From assembly GCA_965223035.1 (NCBI GenBank), contig OZ244980.1:5704001-5768000 (forward strand): a stretch of 64,000 bases of DNA, in the 5' to 3' direction. The translations under genes were made by a program, and so were the position numbers. Numbering within the stretch: position 1 is the first letter of the stretch; each line of letters starts with the position of its first letter. The notes beneath the pieces were generated by a model. That model did no database searches and was not told the origin of the DNA. It saw only the letters and a program-made list of their open reading frames with translations. This document shows, piece after piece, positions 8,325 to 17,258 of this stretch. The stretch comes from CAMDPA01 sp965223035 (GTDB taxonomy: Bacteria; Pseudomonadota; Alphaproteobacteria; Rhizobiales; Hyphomicrobiaceae).

Positions 8325-9077
8325 ATGGCGCGCGTAATCGCTCTCATCGTCATCTTGCTGGTCGGTTTCTACGTCGTTTGGCCGGGGTGGTCGGTCTATC
8401 AAATCACGACCGCGCTCGACACCGGCGATGAAGCGACCGTGTCGCGCAAGATCGTCTTTAAGGAGGTGCGCGCCGCGCTGCGGCCGGCTGTCGAAGCCAA
8501 GCTCAACGAGGCTTACGATAAACTGCAAAGCCGGACCGGAGAAGTTGGCGCGCTGTTGGGCGGGTTAAGGGCGCAAGCGGTGCCAGCCATCGCCACGGCC
8601 GCTCTCGATACGCTGGTCACGCCGGAAACCCTCATTGATCTCGCCAAAGACGATCGGATGCTGAAAGAGAACCTGCAGCAGCTGATCGCCCAGTATGTCG
8701 AACAGGCCCGCGGCGGCGCCGCCGCGGGTACCGGCCAGGGTGCGGCATCGGGCGACCAGCCACCCTCGATTGGTGGCATCAGGTTGCCGGGCGAGCTGGG
8801 GGCGGTGTTGGGCGACATCGCCGGCGGCAAGGCCAACCAACAAGACCAAGGCCGGCCAGCGGGTGGGCAGGGGCGTGTGGGTGCGAGCACGTCCGCGACC
8901 TCCGCAGGCAGACACACGTTCGGCTTCGACAATATCAAGAGCTTGCGCATGATCGGACCGCTGGGCTACGCGTTTGGCATCGCGGCAGACGCATCGGCGG
9001 CCAAACCCGATGCGACAATTGATCTGCGCTTCGTCGATTTCGATTGGCGCGTAACAGCGATCCGTCCGAATTGGTAG
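8325..9077 (+). CDS. DUF2939-family membrane-anchored protein
   Basis: A 250-residue protein with one N-terminal membrane segment (about residues 4-22, VIALIVILLVGFYVVWPGW) followed by YQITTALDTGDEATVSRKI, the DUF2939 signature in which pairs of small helices follow a WP-Y anchor. A Gly/Gln-rich low-complexity linker (about 130-200) separates it from a C-terminal strand-rich part ending DLRFVDFDWRVTAIRPNW. Most of the protein is predicted to be periplasmic. ATG 8325 has a strong GGGAGG. The function of the family is unknown. Confidence 0.75.
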   Translation: MARVIALIVILLVGFYVVWPGWSVYQITTALDTGDEATVSRKIVFKEVRAALRPAVEAKLNEAYDKLQSRTGEVGALLGGLRAQAVPAIATAALDTLVTPETLIDLAKDDRMLKENLQQLIAQYVEQARGGAAAGTGQGAASGDQPPSIGGIRLPGELGAVLGDIAGGKANQQDQGRPAGGQGRVGASTSATSAGRHTFGFDNIKSLRMIGPLGYAFGIAADASAAKPDATIDLRFVDFDWRVTAIRPNW

Positions 9078-9470
9078 GCAAGGGCCGAAGCGCGGAGCGC
9101 TCAATCGGTAGCGCCGGCAACAGGCGCGCGGGCCAGCGCGGTATCGATCGTGCATTGCGGCGAACCCACGCGGGCGACCGCGCCGAACACCAACCTTGCG
9201 GCAAATCTCGACCATCTTCCCGCCCGCAATCGGCATCCTCCCGATTCCGACTGAGGGCAGGCTGCTTTATGGCGTTGCAGTATGAGCTGGAACCATCCCG
9301 CTCACACTGACACGCCTTAGGCCCGGGCTCGCGTCGCGATCCATCGCCAACCCGGCTCGCGCGGCAGATCAAGGGTCGCGCGTGCGATCGCGCCAGGACG
9401 ATCGCACACGCGACCTCTGCCGCAACCCACGCTCTGTCAGGCCCATCGCTCAATCAGCCCAATTGCCGTG
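9078..9470. other. Intergenic region without a recognised gene
   Basis: Between the DUF2939 gene and the convergent aldolase gene. It contains half of a type A palindrome (9241-9270) directly followed by a type C repeat (9271-9303). The rest shows no coding signal I can support. Confidence 0.65.
9241..9303. repeat. Half type A palindrome joined to a type C element
   Basis: 9241-9270 matches only the right arm of a type A palindrome (CCGATTCCGACTGAGGGCAG then GCTGCTTTA). It abuts GCAGTATGAGCTGGAACCAT CCCGCTC, a type C repeat also found at 40113-40157 and, inverted, at 39459-39498 and 49391-49433. Confidence 0.65.
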
Positions 9471-10505
9471 TCAGGCCGCCCTTTCAAGCGATGCCTGCCA
9501 CTGACCGAGCGCCGCCATGCCGTTCATCTTGGCCCGGTGCGCGAACGCCCGCTGACCGGCAGCGACATTTTCCGAACGACCGCCCCAAGCCTTCAGCGCA
9601 GCGGCCTGCAATGCGCGTCCATAGGAGAAGGTGAGAGCCCACGGTAGGTTGCCGGCTGCGTTCATCGCAGACAAGTGCTCCGTCGCGAGCTCATCGGATT
9701 GGCCGCCCGACAAAAACGCGATCCCAGGCACCGCGGCTGGCACGGTGGCCTTGAGACACGCGACGGTTTTTTCCGCCACCTCGGCGACCGACGCCTGCTT
9801 GTCGGACTTTTGACCAGCAATCACCATGTTCGGCTTCAACACGATGCCGTCGAGCGCGACGTTGGCTTCATAAAGCTCGTCGAAGACGGTGTTGAGCACC
9901 CACCGCGTAACGCGATCACACGCATTGATGTCATGTTTGGAATGCGGTCCGTCCATCAACACTTCGGGCTCGACGATCGGCACAATGCCCGCCTCCTGGC
10001 ACAGCGCAGCGTAGCGCGCCAAAGCATGGGCGTTGGCCCGAACAGCGGTCCAGGTGGGGCAGCCGTCGGTGATCGCGATCACGGCGCGCCACTTGGAAAA
10101 GCGTGCGCCCAGCTCGTAGTAGTCGGCCAATCGGTCGCGCAACCCATCCAAGCCCTCGGTCACGGTCTCAACGGCGGATGTGGGGCCGGCTAACGGTTTG
10201 GCTCCGGTATCCACCTTGATGCCGGCAACGGCGCCGGCAGAACGAATGAGATCGATCAGCGGCCTACCATCCTTGGCCTGCTGTCGGATCGTCTCGTCGA
10301 ATAGGATTACACCGGAAATATGGTTTTGCATGGCGTCCGAGGCCCGGAACAGCATCTCACGGTAGTCGCGACGGGTTTCAGCCGTGCTTGGCACATTGAT
10401 CGAATCGAACCGCTTTTTAATGGTGCCAGAGCTTTCGTCCGCGGCCAGAATGCCCTTTCCGCGCGCTACCATGCTGTGTGCGATATCCTGAAGCTTCTCA
10501 CGCAT
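9471..10505 (-). CDS. fba: Fructose-bisphosphate aldolase, class I
   Basis: A 344-residue Schiff-base aldolase that cleaves fructose 1,6-bisphosphate to two triose phosphates in glycolysis and gluconeogenesis. The N-terminus carries GKGILAADESSGTIKKRFD; the active-site lysine is K224 in LKPNM; ILFDETIRQ and FLSGGQSDE are family hallmarks; the C-terminus shows SYGRALQ and AWGG. The length is typical of the eukaryote-like class I group. A strong AGGAGGT (10512-10518) supports ATG 10505. Single-gene unit, transcribed leftward. Confidence 0.95.
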   Translation of the reverse strand: MREKLQDIAHSMVARGKGILAADESSGTIKKRFDSINVPSTAETRRDYREMLFRASDAMQNHISGVILFDETIRQQAKDGRPLIDLIRSAGAVAGIKVDTGAKPLAGPTSAVETVTEGLDGLRDRLADYYELGARFSKWRAVIAITDGCPTWTAVRANAHALARYAALCQEAGIVPIVEPEVLMDGPHSKHDINACDRVTRWVLNTVFDELYEANVALDGIVLKPNMVIAGQKSDKQASVAEVAEKTVACLKATVPAAVPGIAFLSGGQSDELATEHLSAMNAAGNLPWALTFSYGRALQAAALKAWGGRSENVAAGQRAFAHRAKMNGMAALGQWQASLERAA

Positions 10506-11225
10506 CGCTGGACCTCCTGAAGCTATTCAAATGCGCCAAACTCTCACGACCCTAGAGCAACCTGCCTTTAATCGGAACCGGCTTTGCGGTTCCGATTTAA
10601 GGCGCGATGATCTAGCTGGAACCGCAGAACCTGCGGGTCCGTTCGCTGATGATCGCACGTGACCGCCTACCACTGCCTCGCCGCGCACAGAACCGTAACG
10701 GCGCACCCACAGTTCCGCCCGCCGGCGCTGCCAGACACTGCCGCTCTGCCTTATCCAGCCGTCCCGATCTGAATGGAAGAGCAACGATGCCGATGACGCC
10801 CACCGCGCGAGGCGGACCGATTGGTGGCCAAGCCCGGCCACAACGGGGCCGAGATTAGCGCTGTTAAGATCGCCAAGCCAGCCTTTGCACGTGATCTCGG
10901 AGGGCGGCGCTCCAGCGCGCCATTTCGTACCGCGCAATCGCCTGTAACCGTCGACGGTTCGCGGGCATCTTGGTTAGCAACTTGTTCTCGCCAATTTATT
11001 GTCCGACCCGTCAGGTATCAGCGCATCCGCCTGGTCGAATCACTTCCGGGACGACGTGTCGGTCGCGTCTGTCGAGACGCGACGATAGCGGTCGTACGCC
11101 GACTTGCGGTTGCTGCCCAGGCCGGATATGCACTGATCGAAACAGCGACCAATTTTCAGCCGAAATCAATCGGCTGACTGAGGGTCCAACAACAGTGGTC
11201 TTGTGTGCAAATGGGGACGATGGGT
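10506..11225. other. Long divergent intergenic region
   Basis: About 720 bp between fba and the RNase D gene. A hybrid palindrome occupies 10552-10615, just upstream of the fba ribosome site. Open frames in 10.6-11.2 kb lack ribosome sites, recognisable motifs or normal composition; I see no gene. Confidence 0.6.
10552..10615. repeat. Hybrid palindrome (type A left arm, type B right arm)
   Basis: Opens with the type A edge CTAGAGCAACCTGCCTTTAA and closes with the type B edge GGCGCGATGATCTAG, with CGGAACCGGCTTTGCGGTTCCG as the pairing core. The outer 15 bp of the two arms do not pair, so it looks like a recombinant between the two types. Confidence 0.85.
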
Positions 11226-11843
11226 ATGGTGTCCACAACCTTCAGGCTCTACGAAGGCGATCTGCCGGACGGCCTTAACTTTACCGGGTCAGTGGCGGTG
11301 GATACCGAAACGCTCGGCCTTAAGCCGCACCGGGATCGCCTGTGCCTGGTCCAACTGTCGGCGGGCGACGGCCGCGCCCATCTGGTTAAAGTTGCACCGC
11401 CCTACAACGCCCCGCGGCTGAAGGCGCTGCTGGCCGAAGAAAGCGTGCTCAAGATCTTCCACTTCGCTCGGTTCGACGTCGCCGTTCTGCAGCAGTACCT
11501 TGGCGTCGTGGCAACACCGATCTATTGCACCAAGATCGCCTCCAAGCTGGTCCGCACCTACACCGATCGCCATGGCCTCAAGGATTTGACGTCAGAGCTG
11601 CTCGGTGTCGACCTATCAAAACAACAGCAAAGCTCAGATTGGGGAGCAGCAAAGCTTACAGATCAACAGCTCGCCTATGCCGCCAGCGATGTCCTGCATC
11701 TGCACGCGTTGAAGGAACGCCTCGATCTGATGCTGGCACGCGAGGACCGCTTCGAGCTGGCAGAGGCCGCATTCGCATTCTTGCCGACGCGTTCGCAGAT
11801 GGACCTCGCCGGCTTCGAGGATGTGGACATCTTCGCTCATTAA
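11226..11843 (+). CDS. Ribonuclease D-like 3'-5' exonuclease
   Basis: A 205-residue DEDDy exonuclease domain with VAVDTETLGL (first D and E), FHFARFDVAVL (second D), and YAASDVLHL (Y and D four residues apart). It lacks the HRDC domains of full-length RNase D, as is usual for the short alphaproteobacterial form. It probably trims 3' ends of tRNA or other RNAs in the cytoplasm. The start is ambiguous among GTG 11205 and ATGs at 11211, 11220 and 11226; the last has GGGG at good spacing and gives the expected N-terminus before FRLYEGDLP. Confidence 0.85.
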   Translation: MVSTTFRLYEGDLPDGLNFTGSVAVDTETLGLKPHRDRLCLVQLSAGDGRAHLVKVAPPYNAPRLKALLAEESVLKIFHFARFDVAVLQQYLGVVATPIYCTKIASKLVRTYTDRHGLKDLTSELLGVDLSKQQQSSDWGAAKLTDQQLAYAASDVLHLHALKERLDLMLAREDRFELAEAAFAFLPTRSQMDLAGFEDVDIFAH

Positions 11844-11970
11844 CGTCCCCCAGGGCGCAACGGTTGGTCATGCTCGTCGCGAGCAAAACCTTTCAGGCGG
11901 CTCGACCTGACCGAGGACAACCTGTTGAAACTTCCTGGCAACAGCGTTGCTGCGCAAGCGGCAACCATCC

Positions 11971-11994
11971 CGCTCCCCAGCCCGCTCCCCAGCC
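11971..11994. repeat. 12-bp tandem duplication
   Basis: Two exact copies of CGCTCCCCAGCC. It lies within a degenerate type C-like stretch (AACCATCCCGCTCCCCAGCC). Confidence 0.75.
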
Positions 11995-12075
11995 GGCCAC
12001 CCGCACCAGGCAGCGGTGTGGAGGCCGATTGGGGCGTGGGCCATCACGGTGCTGCCGCCAACGGCGGACACGATG

Positions 12076-12141
12076 TAGAGCAACTTTCTGCCTTCAATCG
12101 GAACCGGCTTTGCGGTTCCGATTTAAGGCGCGATGATCTAG
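12076..12141. repeat. Hybrid palindrome (type A left arm, type B right arm)
   Basis: Starts TAGAGCAACTTTCTGCCTT and ends GGCGCGATGATCTAG around the core CGGAACCGGCTTTGCGGTTCCG. Same hybrid architecture as 10552-10615, but with the AACTTTCTGCC form of the type A arm, so the two are not simple copies. Confidence 0.85.
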
Positions 12142-12467
12142 AAAGCCCGATCGGCCGACGGGACCGCGAGCAACCTTTTGTTGGTCAGTTAAACGCGTGA
12201 AACGTGCCCTCAGCTGTTGCTTTTGAGCACCGGGCGCCGCATGAGTGCAATCGCCGAACCAAGCCAACTCGTACGATCACGGCCTTGCGCCCCCCACCGG
12301 CTCAACTGCGCTTGGAACAGCCGACGCCGGAGGCGGGTTCTACGGCCTCAATCTCAGCCAAATTTGGCGGCACTGGCTTACGGTGAGTCTCGACGCGTTG
12401 TGGATTGGAAACATTCAACTTAATCTGCGTGATGGGCGCCACTGGCGCATGCTTGTAGGCGGACACA

Positions 12468-14489
12468 ATGCCCCGAAAAGTCAGATCGAACAGCCCGACG
12501 GCGGCGCCTCAACGACGCGCGGCATTTGAGTTCGATACCGATCGGGTCAGCGCCTTTGGCCGCGCGCGACGCCATTCGGCGCTGGTCCGTACGCTCCGCT
12601 TGTTGCTGCCGACGATCGCTGTGGGGTTGGTGCTGGCCTACGCCGGCGCCATGCAATTATCGCTTTCGATCAGGGACGATGGCAGAGCCTTCAAGTTTGA
12701 CGGCCTCGCGCTTTCAACCGAGGCGCTGGTGGTGCGCAAACCCAGCTATGAGGGCTTCGACAAGCAAGGCGGGCACTTCATCGTCAGAGCCGAGACGGCC
12801 GAGCAAGACATCGCGCGAAAGGGACCGGTCAAACTCAAGACCATCACTGGCCAGCTGACCGATTCGAAACGAGTGACCACCAATCTCGCGGCCAATCGTG
12901 GAACCTTCGATACCGAATCTAACGTGCTGGAACTGCACGATAAGATTACGGTCACGTCGGAAAACGGCATGCGCGCGCACTTGACGCAAGCCACGGTGAT
13001 GACCAAGACCGGCCGGATCGAATCGAAGCGTCCCGTGCGCGTTCTGCTGCCCAATGGCGTGGTGGACGGCAAAGCCATGGTGCTCGAGCGCAAATCACGC
13101 CAGGTCGCGTTCTCAAACGGGGTCACCGCGCGCCTCAAGCCACAACCGACCGGCGCCAAACGCCAACACGGTGCTGCCAAACGCACTGCTAATGCTGGCT
13201 CGGCCCTGACCCAAAGCGATCAGCCGATCACGATCACGTCGGAGCAGCTGCAGATCGACGATGCGGCAAAGACCGCAGTATTTTCTAGGCGCGTGGTTGC
13301 CGTCCAAGGCGACGCCACGCTGCGGACCGAGCAACTGCAGATCGACTATGATCAGTCAGCCGTCGGCCAATCCAAAGCGGCTCAACGCCCGGCCCGGCTT
13401 GACCAGGGTCAGTTCACGACCGGGGGTCGGATCCGACGATTGATCTCCAAAGGCGCTGTGGTCATCGAACGCGGCACTGATCGAATCACAGGGCAATCTG
13501 CCGTGCACGACGCGATCACCGATCGCGCTATTGTCACCGGTCCGGTGGAGATGACGTCCGGGCCCAATCAGCGGGCGACGTCCGATCGTGCTGAGTTCGA
13601 CAACAAGAACGAGACGGTGGCGATGACGGGCGACGTGGTCGTGGTCCAAGACAAGAACGTGCTCAAGGGCCGACGTTTGCTCGTCGACCGCAAACGCGGG
13701 ACCATGCAGATGACATCGCCAGGCGGCGACGGCATGATCTCGGCCCAACTGTACAACCGCGACGGCGGCAAAAACACCGGAACATCGGCCAGCCGAGCCC
13801 GCGACACGGCAACGACGCAGGCGGCCGGCCTCATCGGCCTCAGCCAAGCATCGAGCGACCAGCCAATCAACATCGTGGCGAAGCAGCTGCGGGTGGACGA
13901 TCAGGCCAAGACGGCGACATTTCGCGGCAAGGTGCGTGCTGCGCAAGGCGACTACACGATCTTTACCAAGGAGCTGGTGGCACGCTACAGCGGCCAAAGT
14001 GGGCTGGCGCTCGGCGACCGCGCGGGACGCGATAAGGCCAAGGGTGGTGGCGCCGAGCTGACAAAGGTGACGGCGCCGACCCGCGTCAAAGTGGTCACCA
14101 AGGACGGGCGGATCGCGGTTGGCGACACTGCGACGTTCGATCCCAAGGCCAATCGCATCAAACTCGTCGGCGATGTGATGTTGTCGCAGCGGGGGGCCAC
14201 GACGACCGGTCCAAGCGCGCTGCTCGATTTGAACTCCGGAAAAATGTGGATCGTCAATCAATCGGGCGGAGGTTATGCCGCCGTCAAGGGCGTCGAGCTA
14301 GGCCAGCGGCGCGCGCGCGTGCTGATTTTTCCCAATCAAATGAAAGGTATGGGGAAATCTGTCAGATCGGCAAAACCGGACACGGCCGCTGCAAAGCCCG
14401 CCGCCGCGGCGGCGCCGAAGCCAGCGACCGATCCGCGCACCAGCAGTTGGACCGATCAAACATTCGGCATCGAGGCATTGGGCAACTGA
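12468..14489 (+). CDS. LptC-LptA-LptA fusion, lipopolysaccharide export bridge
   Basis: A 673-residue protein combining parts normally encoded separately. Residues 43-63 form a membrane anchor and residues 64-225 match LptC (DUF1239). From about 250 a first OstA/LptA-like domain begins with DQPITITSEQLQIDDAAKTA. From about 463 a second, starting DQPINIVAKQLRVDDQAKTA, ends near 615. The last 60 residues are Ala/Lys/Pro-rich. LptC and LptA carry LPS from the LptBFG transporter across the periplasm through stacked beta-jellyrolls, so this chain could form much of the bridge alone. It is followed by lptB after 16 bp. Confident in the domains; the fusion rests on one uninterrupted frame. Confidence 0.85.
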   Translation: MPRKVRSNSPTAAPQRRAAFEFDTDRVSAFGRARRHSALVRTLRLLLPTIAVGLVLAYAGAMQLSLSIRDDGRAFKFDGLALSTEALVVRKPSYEGFDKQGGHFIVRAETAEQDIARKGPVKLKTITGQLTDSKRVTTNLAANRGTFDTESNVLELHDKITVTSENGMRAHLTQATVMTKTGRIESKRPVRVLLPNGVVDGKAMVLERKSRQVAFSNGVTARLKPQPTGAKRQHGAAKRTANAGSALTQSDQPITITSEQLQIDDAAKTAVFSRRVVAVQGDATLRTEQLQIDYDQSAVGQSKAAQRPARLDQGQFTTGGRIRRLISKGAVVIERGTDRITGQSAVHDAITDRAIVTGPVEMTSGPNQRATSDRAEFDNKNETVAMTGDVVVVQDKNVLKGRRLLVDRKRGTMQMTSPGGDGMISAQLYNRDGGKNTGTSASRARDTATTQAAGLIGLSQASSDQPINIVAKQLRVDDQAKTATFRGKVRAAQGDYTIFTKELVARYSGQSGLALGDRAGRDKAKGGGAELTKVTAPTRVKVVTKDGRIAVGDTATFDPKANRIKLVGDVMLSQRGATTTGPSALLDLNSGKMWIVNQSGGGYAAVKGVELGQRRARVLIFPNQMKGMGKSVRSAKPDTAAAKPAAAAAPKPATDPRTSSWTDQTFGIEALGN

Positions 14490-14505
14490 TTTTTGAGGGG
14501 CCAAA

Positions 14506-15402
14506 TTGAGAATCTTTGGTTTCCGAGCTTCCGGAGCGCGCGCGGACCCACAGTTGGCAGGTCCGGCGTACGACGATACCTATCATGACAGTTTCGATAC
14601 CGCGTATGCGGAGGACGCTGCGGGGCCGGCAGCCTCGATGTTGGCCGACGACGGCAACGAGCAAGCGCAGGCCGTCATTCAGGAGGGCTGGCTGAGCGCG
14701 CACCAGGTCAAGAAGACCTATGGTAGCCGGCTGGTCGTCAAGGGGGTGTCGCTGTCGGTGGCGCGCGGGGAATCGGTTGGCTTGTTGGGGCCCAACGGCG
14801 CCGGCAAGACCACCGTCTTCTACATGATCACAGGGTTGGTGCCGTCCGATTCGGGAGACATTTTCATCGACGGGCGCAACGTCACGACGTTGCCGATGTA
14901 CCGGCGCGCGCGGCTCGGGATCGGCTATCTGCCGCAAGAAGCGTCGATCTTTCGCGGGCTCACGGTTGAGCAGAACATCATGGCCGTCCTGGAATTGGTG
15001 GAACCCAATCGCCGGCGGCGGCGCGAGAAATTGGATTCGCTGCTGGAGGAATTCCGCATCACCCGGTTGCGCAAATCTCCCTCCATCGCGCTGTCTGGCG
15101 GCGAGCGCAGGCGCTGTGAAATCGCCCGAGCGTTGGCCACCGGGCCGTCTTTCATGCTGCTTGACGAGCCGTTCGCCGGCATCGATCCAATCGCGGTCGG
15201 CGACATCCAGGAGCTGGTCCGCCACTTGACCCAACGCGGGATCGGTGTACTGATCACCGACCATAACGTGCGCGAAACGCTCAGCCTGATCCAGCGCGCC
15301 TACATCATCTATGATGGCCAGGTGTTAACCCAGGGTAATCCTCAGGAAATCATAGCCAACGAAGATGTGCGTCGAGTTTATCTGGGGGATATGTTTGATT
15401 AA
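14506..15402 (+). CDS. lptB: LPS export ABC transporter ATPase LptB
   Basis: A 298-residue ATPase that powers LPS extraction with LptFG. Walker A GPNGAGKTT is at residues 95-103, the Q-loop lies in LPQEASIFRGLTVEQN, the signature is LSGGERRR, Walker B is FMLLDEPFAG, and the H-loop is ITDHNVRETL. The ABC domain starts near residue 64; the preceding acidic extension is absent from E. coli LptB (about 241 residues) but occurs in alphaproteobacterial forms. TTG 14506 is the best start, with GAGGGG six bases upstream. Part of the lptCA-lptB-rpoN block. Confidence 0.93.
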   Translation: MRIFGFRASGARADPQLAGPAYDDTYHDSFDTAYAEDAAGPAASMLADDGNEQAQAVIQEGWLSAHQVKKTYGSRLVVKGVSLSVARGESVGLLGPNGAGKTTVFYMITGLVPSDSGDIFIDGRNVTTLPMYRRARLGIGYLPQEASIFRGLTVEQNIMAVLELVEPNRRRRREKLDSLLEEFRITRLRKSPSIALSGGERRRCEIARALATGPSFMLLDEPFAGIDPIAVGDIQELVRHLTQRGIGVLITDHNVRETLSLIQRAYIIYDGQVLTQGNPQEIIANEDVRRVYLGDMFD

Positions 15403-15454
15403 GGTGCCTTGCGTAAATACTGACCCTGGATTTTGTAAATAGGTTTCTAGGGTT

Positions 15455-16984
15455 ATGGCGCTCGCACCGAAATTGGAGCTGCGACATGGTCAGCAGCTGG
15501 TGATGACTCCCCAGCTGCAGCAGGCCATCCGACTGCTACAATACTCGAACATGGAGTTGACGGCATTCGTCGAAGCGGAACTCGAGCGAAATCCGCTGTT
15601 AGAGCGGGATGACCAGGCCGCGCCGCAAGGATCCGGACCGGAGCCAGGGCTTGAGCCTCCGGATCGCCAGAGCCCCGAGCGCCAAGAGACCGAAAGCTGG
15701 CTCGACTTATCGGAGCCAAAAGGCGACGCGCCGGCTGCGCTGGATACCGAGCCGGAATACGTCTATCCCGACACCTCGCCGATGGAGATCGATCCCGGGC
15801 TTGGCGCCGGCGGCTGGGCGAGCCTGCGTGCCGGCGGCCGCCCGTTTGATGGCGAAGAGGTCAATCTCGAGACCATCGTTTCCAGCAACGTCTCATTGCA
15901 TGAACACCTGGCGATGCAGATGCAGGTCGCCCTGGCCGACCCGGTCGAGCGGCTGATCGGCCGATACCTGATCGATTTGGTCGACGAGGCCGGCTATTTG
16001 ACGACCGACCTGGCCGGATTGGAGGATAAGCTCGGCTGCTCGCGCGCTGCGATCGAGCACGTGCTGGCCGTGCTGCAAACGCTGGAACCGGTCGGCGTCT
16101 GCGCCCGCAACCTAGCTGAATGCCTGGCCCTGCAGCTCAAGGACCGCAACCGCTACGATCCGCAGATCGCGCGTCTGTTGGATCATCTCGAAATGCTGGC
16201 GCAGCACGACTTGAACGGACTGAAACGGGCCGTCGGCGTCGATCTCGACGAGTTGACCGATATGATCGCCGAGATCAAGCAACTCTCCCCCAAGCCGGGC
16301 TTGAAATTCGGCTCCGTGCAGGTTCAACCGGTGGTGCCGGACATCATCGTGCGGCCGACATCCGACGGAGCATGGATGGTGGAACTCAACGCCGAGACCT
16401 TACCGCGCGTGTTGGTGAATCGGTCATATTTCGCGCGTGTTAACAAGTGCGCCACGAGCGCGAAAGACAAGGACTACTTGGTCGACTGCCTGCAATCGGC
16501 GAATTGGCTGGCCAAAAGCCTGGATCAACGGGCCCGCACAATCTTGCGCGTCTCGGAGGAAATTGTACGGCAGCAGGATGCGTTCTTGGCACTGGGCGTG
16601 CGCCACCTACGGCCATTGAATCTGAAGATGGTGGCAGATGCCATATCGATGCACGAATCGACGGTCTCACGAGTCACATCCAACAAATATATGGCGACGC
16701 CGCGCGGCGTCCTCGAGTTAAAGTATTTCTTTACCTCGGCGATCTCTTCTGCCGGTCAGGGCGAGGCGCACTCATCGGAGGCGGTACGGCATCGGATCCG
16801 CGAGCTGATCGACTCGGAATCCAGCAACAAGGTGCTGTCCGATGATTCGATTATGGACAAGTTGGTCGAGGAAGGCATGGACATCGCGCGGCGGACAGTG
16901 GCAAAATATCGGGAAGCGATGGGGATCCCCTCCTCCGTTCAGCGGCGCCGGGAAAAGCGGATGCTGAGCCGCGTCGGCCGCTAG
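15455..16984 (+). CDS. rpoN: RNA polymerase sigma-54 factor RpoN
   Basis: A 509-residue sigma factor for -24/-12 promoters, activated by enhancer-binding proteins. Region I is Gln/Leu-rich (QQLVMTPQLQQAIRLLQ), followed by an acidic, Pro-rich region II (about 50-125), the core-binding domain, the helix-turn-helix segment IAMHESTVSRVTSNKY-like (here SMHESTVSRVTSNKY), and the C-terminal RpoN box ARRTVAKYREAMGI. All regions look intact. It sits between lptB and hpf, the conserved order in this class. Confidence 0.95.
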   Translation: MALAPKLELRHGQQLVMTPQLQQAIRLLQYSNMELTAFVEAELERNPLLERDDQAAPQGSGPEPGLEPPDRQSPERQETESWLDLSEPKGDAPAALDTEPEYVYPDTSPMEIDPGLGAGGWASLRAGGRPFDGEEVNLETIVSSNVSLHEHLAMQMQVALADPVERLIGRYLIDLVDEAGYLTTDLAGLEDKLGCSRAAIEHVLAVLQTLEPVGVCARNLAECLALQLKDRNRYDPQIARLLDHLEMLAQHDLNGLKRAVGVDLDELTDMIAEIKQLSPKPGLKFGSVQVQPVVPDIIVRPTSDGAWMVELNAETLPRVLVNRSYFARVNKCATSAKDKDYLVDCLQSANWLAKSLDQRARTILRVSEEIVRQQDAFLALGVRHLRPLNLKMVADAISMHESTVSRVTSNKYMATPRGVLELKYFFTSAISSAGQGEAHSSEAVRHRIRELIDSESSNKVLSDDSIMDKLVEEGMDIARRTVAKYREAMGIPSSVQRRREKRMLSRVGR

Positions 16985-17258
16985 CCGGCGCCGGTATCGG
17001 GGCATCGGCCACGATTTTGACACAGGTCGATGGCGATCTCGCAAGCGCGGGGGCCTGCGTTCCCTCAAGCGATCGATGCCCGCAAAGCGGGATTTGACTT
17101 CAGAATGCAGGTGAGAGTAGCGTCGCTGTACGTCAATCGAGCGATTTCATAGTCACGGAAAAGCCTCGAGACGAAAAATTGATACCGTGGTAACTAGTTT
17201 AACGTCGCGCTGCCGTCGCGACGGCACAGAACTATTCAAAAAGAACCATGGCAATCAG

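Larger units (their letters stand above)
11844..12467. other. Intergenic region upstream of the LPS-export block
   Basis: 624 bp with a 12-bp duplication (11971-11994), a hybrid palindrome (12076-12141) and otherwise no gene I can support. The promoter for the lptCA-lptB-rpoN block probably lies in the last 300 bp, but no clear boxes were seen. Confidence 0.6.

Noticed and set aside
10821..11177. 118-codon plus-strand frame in the fba-RNase D gap
   Set aside because: No ribosome site, no recognisable motif and composition like random high-GC sequence.
13356..14261. 301-codon minus-strand frame
   Set aside because: Antisense to the LptC-LptA fusion, whose plus-strand motifs and duplicated domains are clear.
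17079..17091. CCCGC-AAA-GCGGG hairpin followed by ATTT, downstream of rpoN
   Set aside because: Five-bp stem and no T run; too weak to call a terminator.
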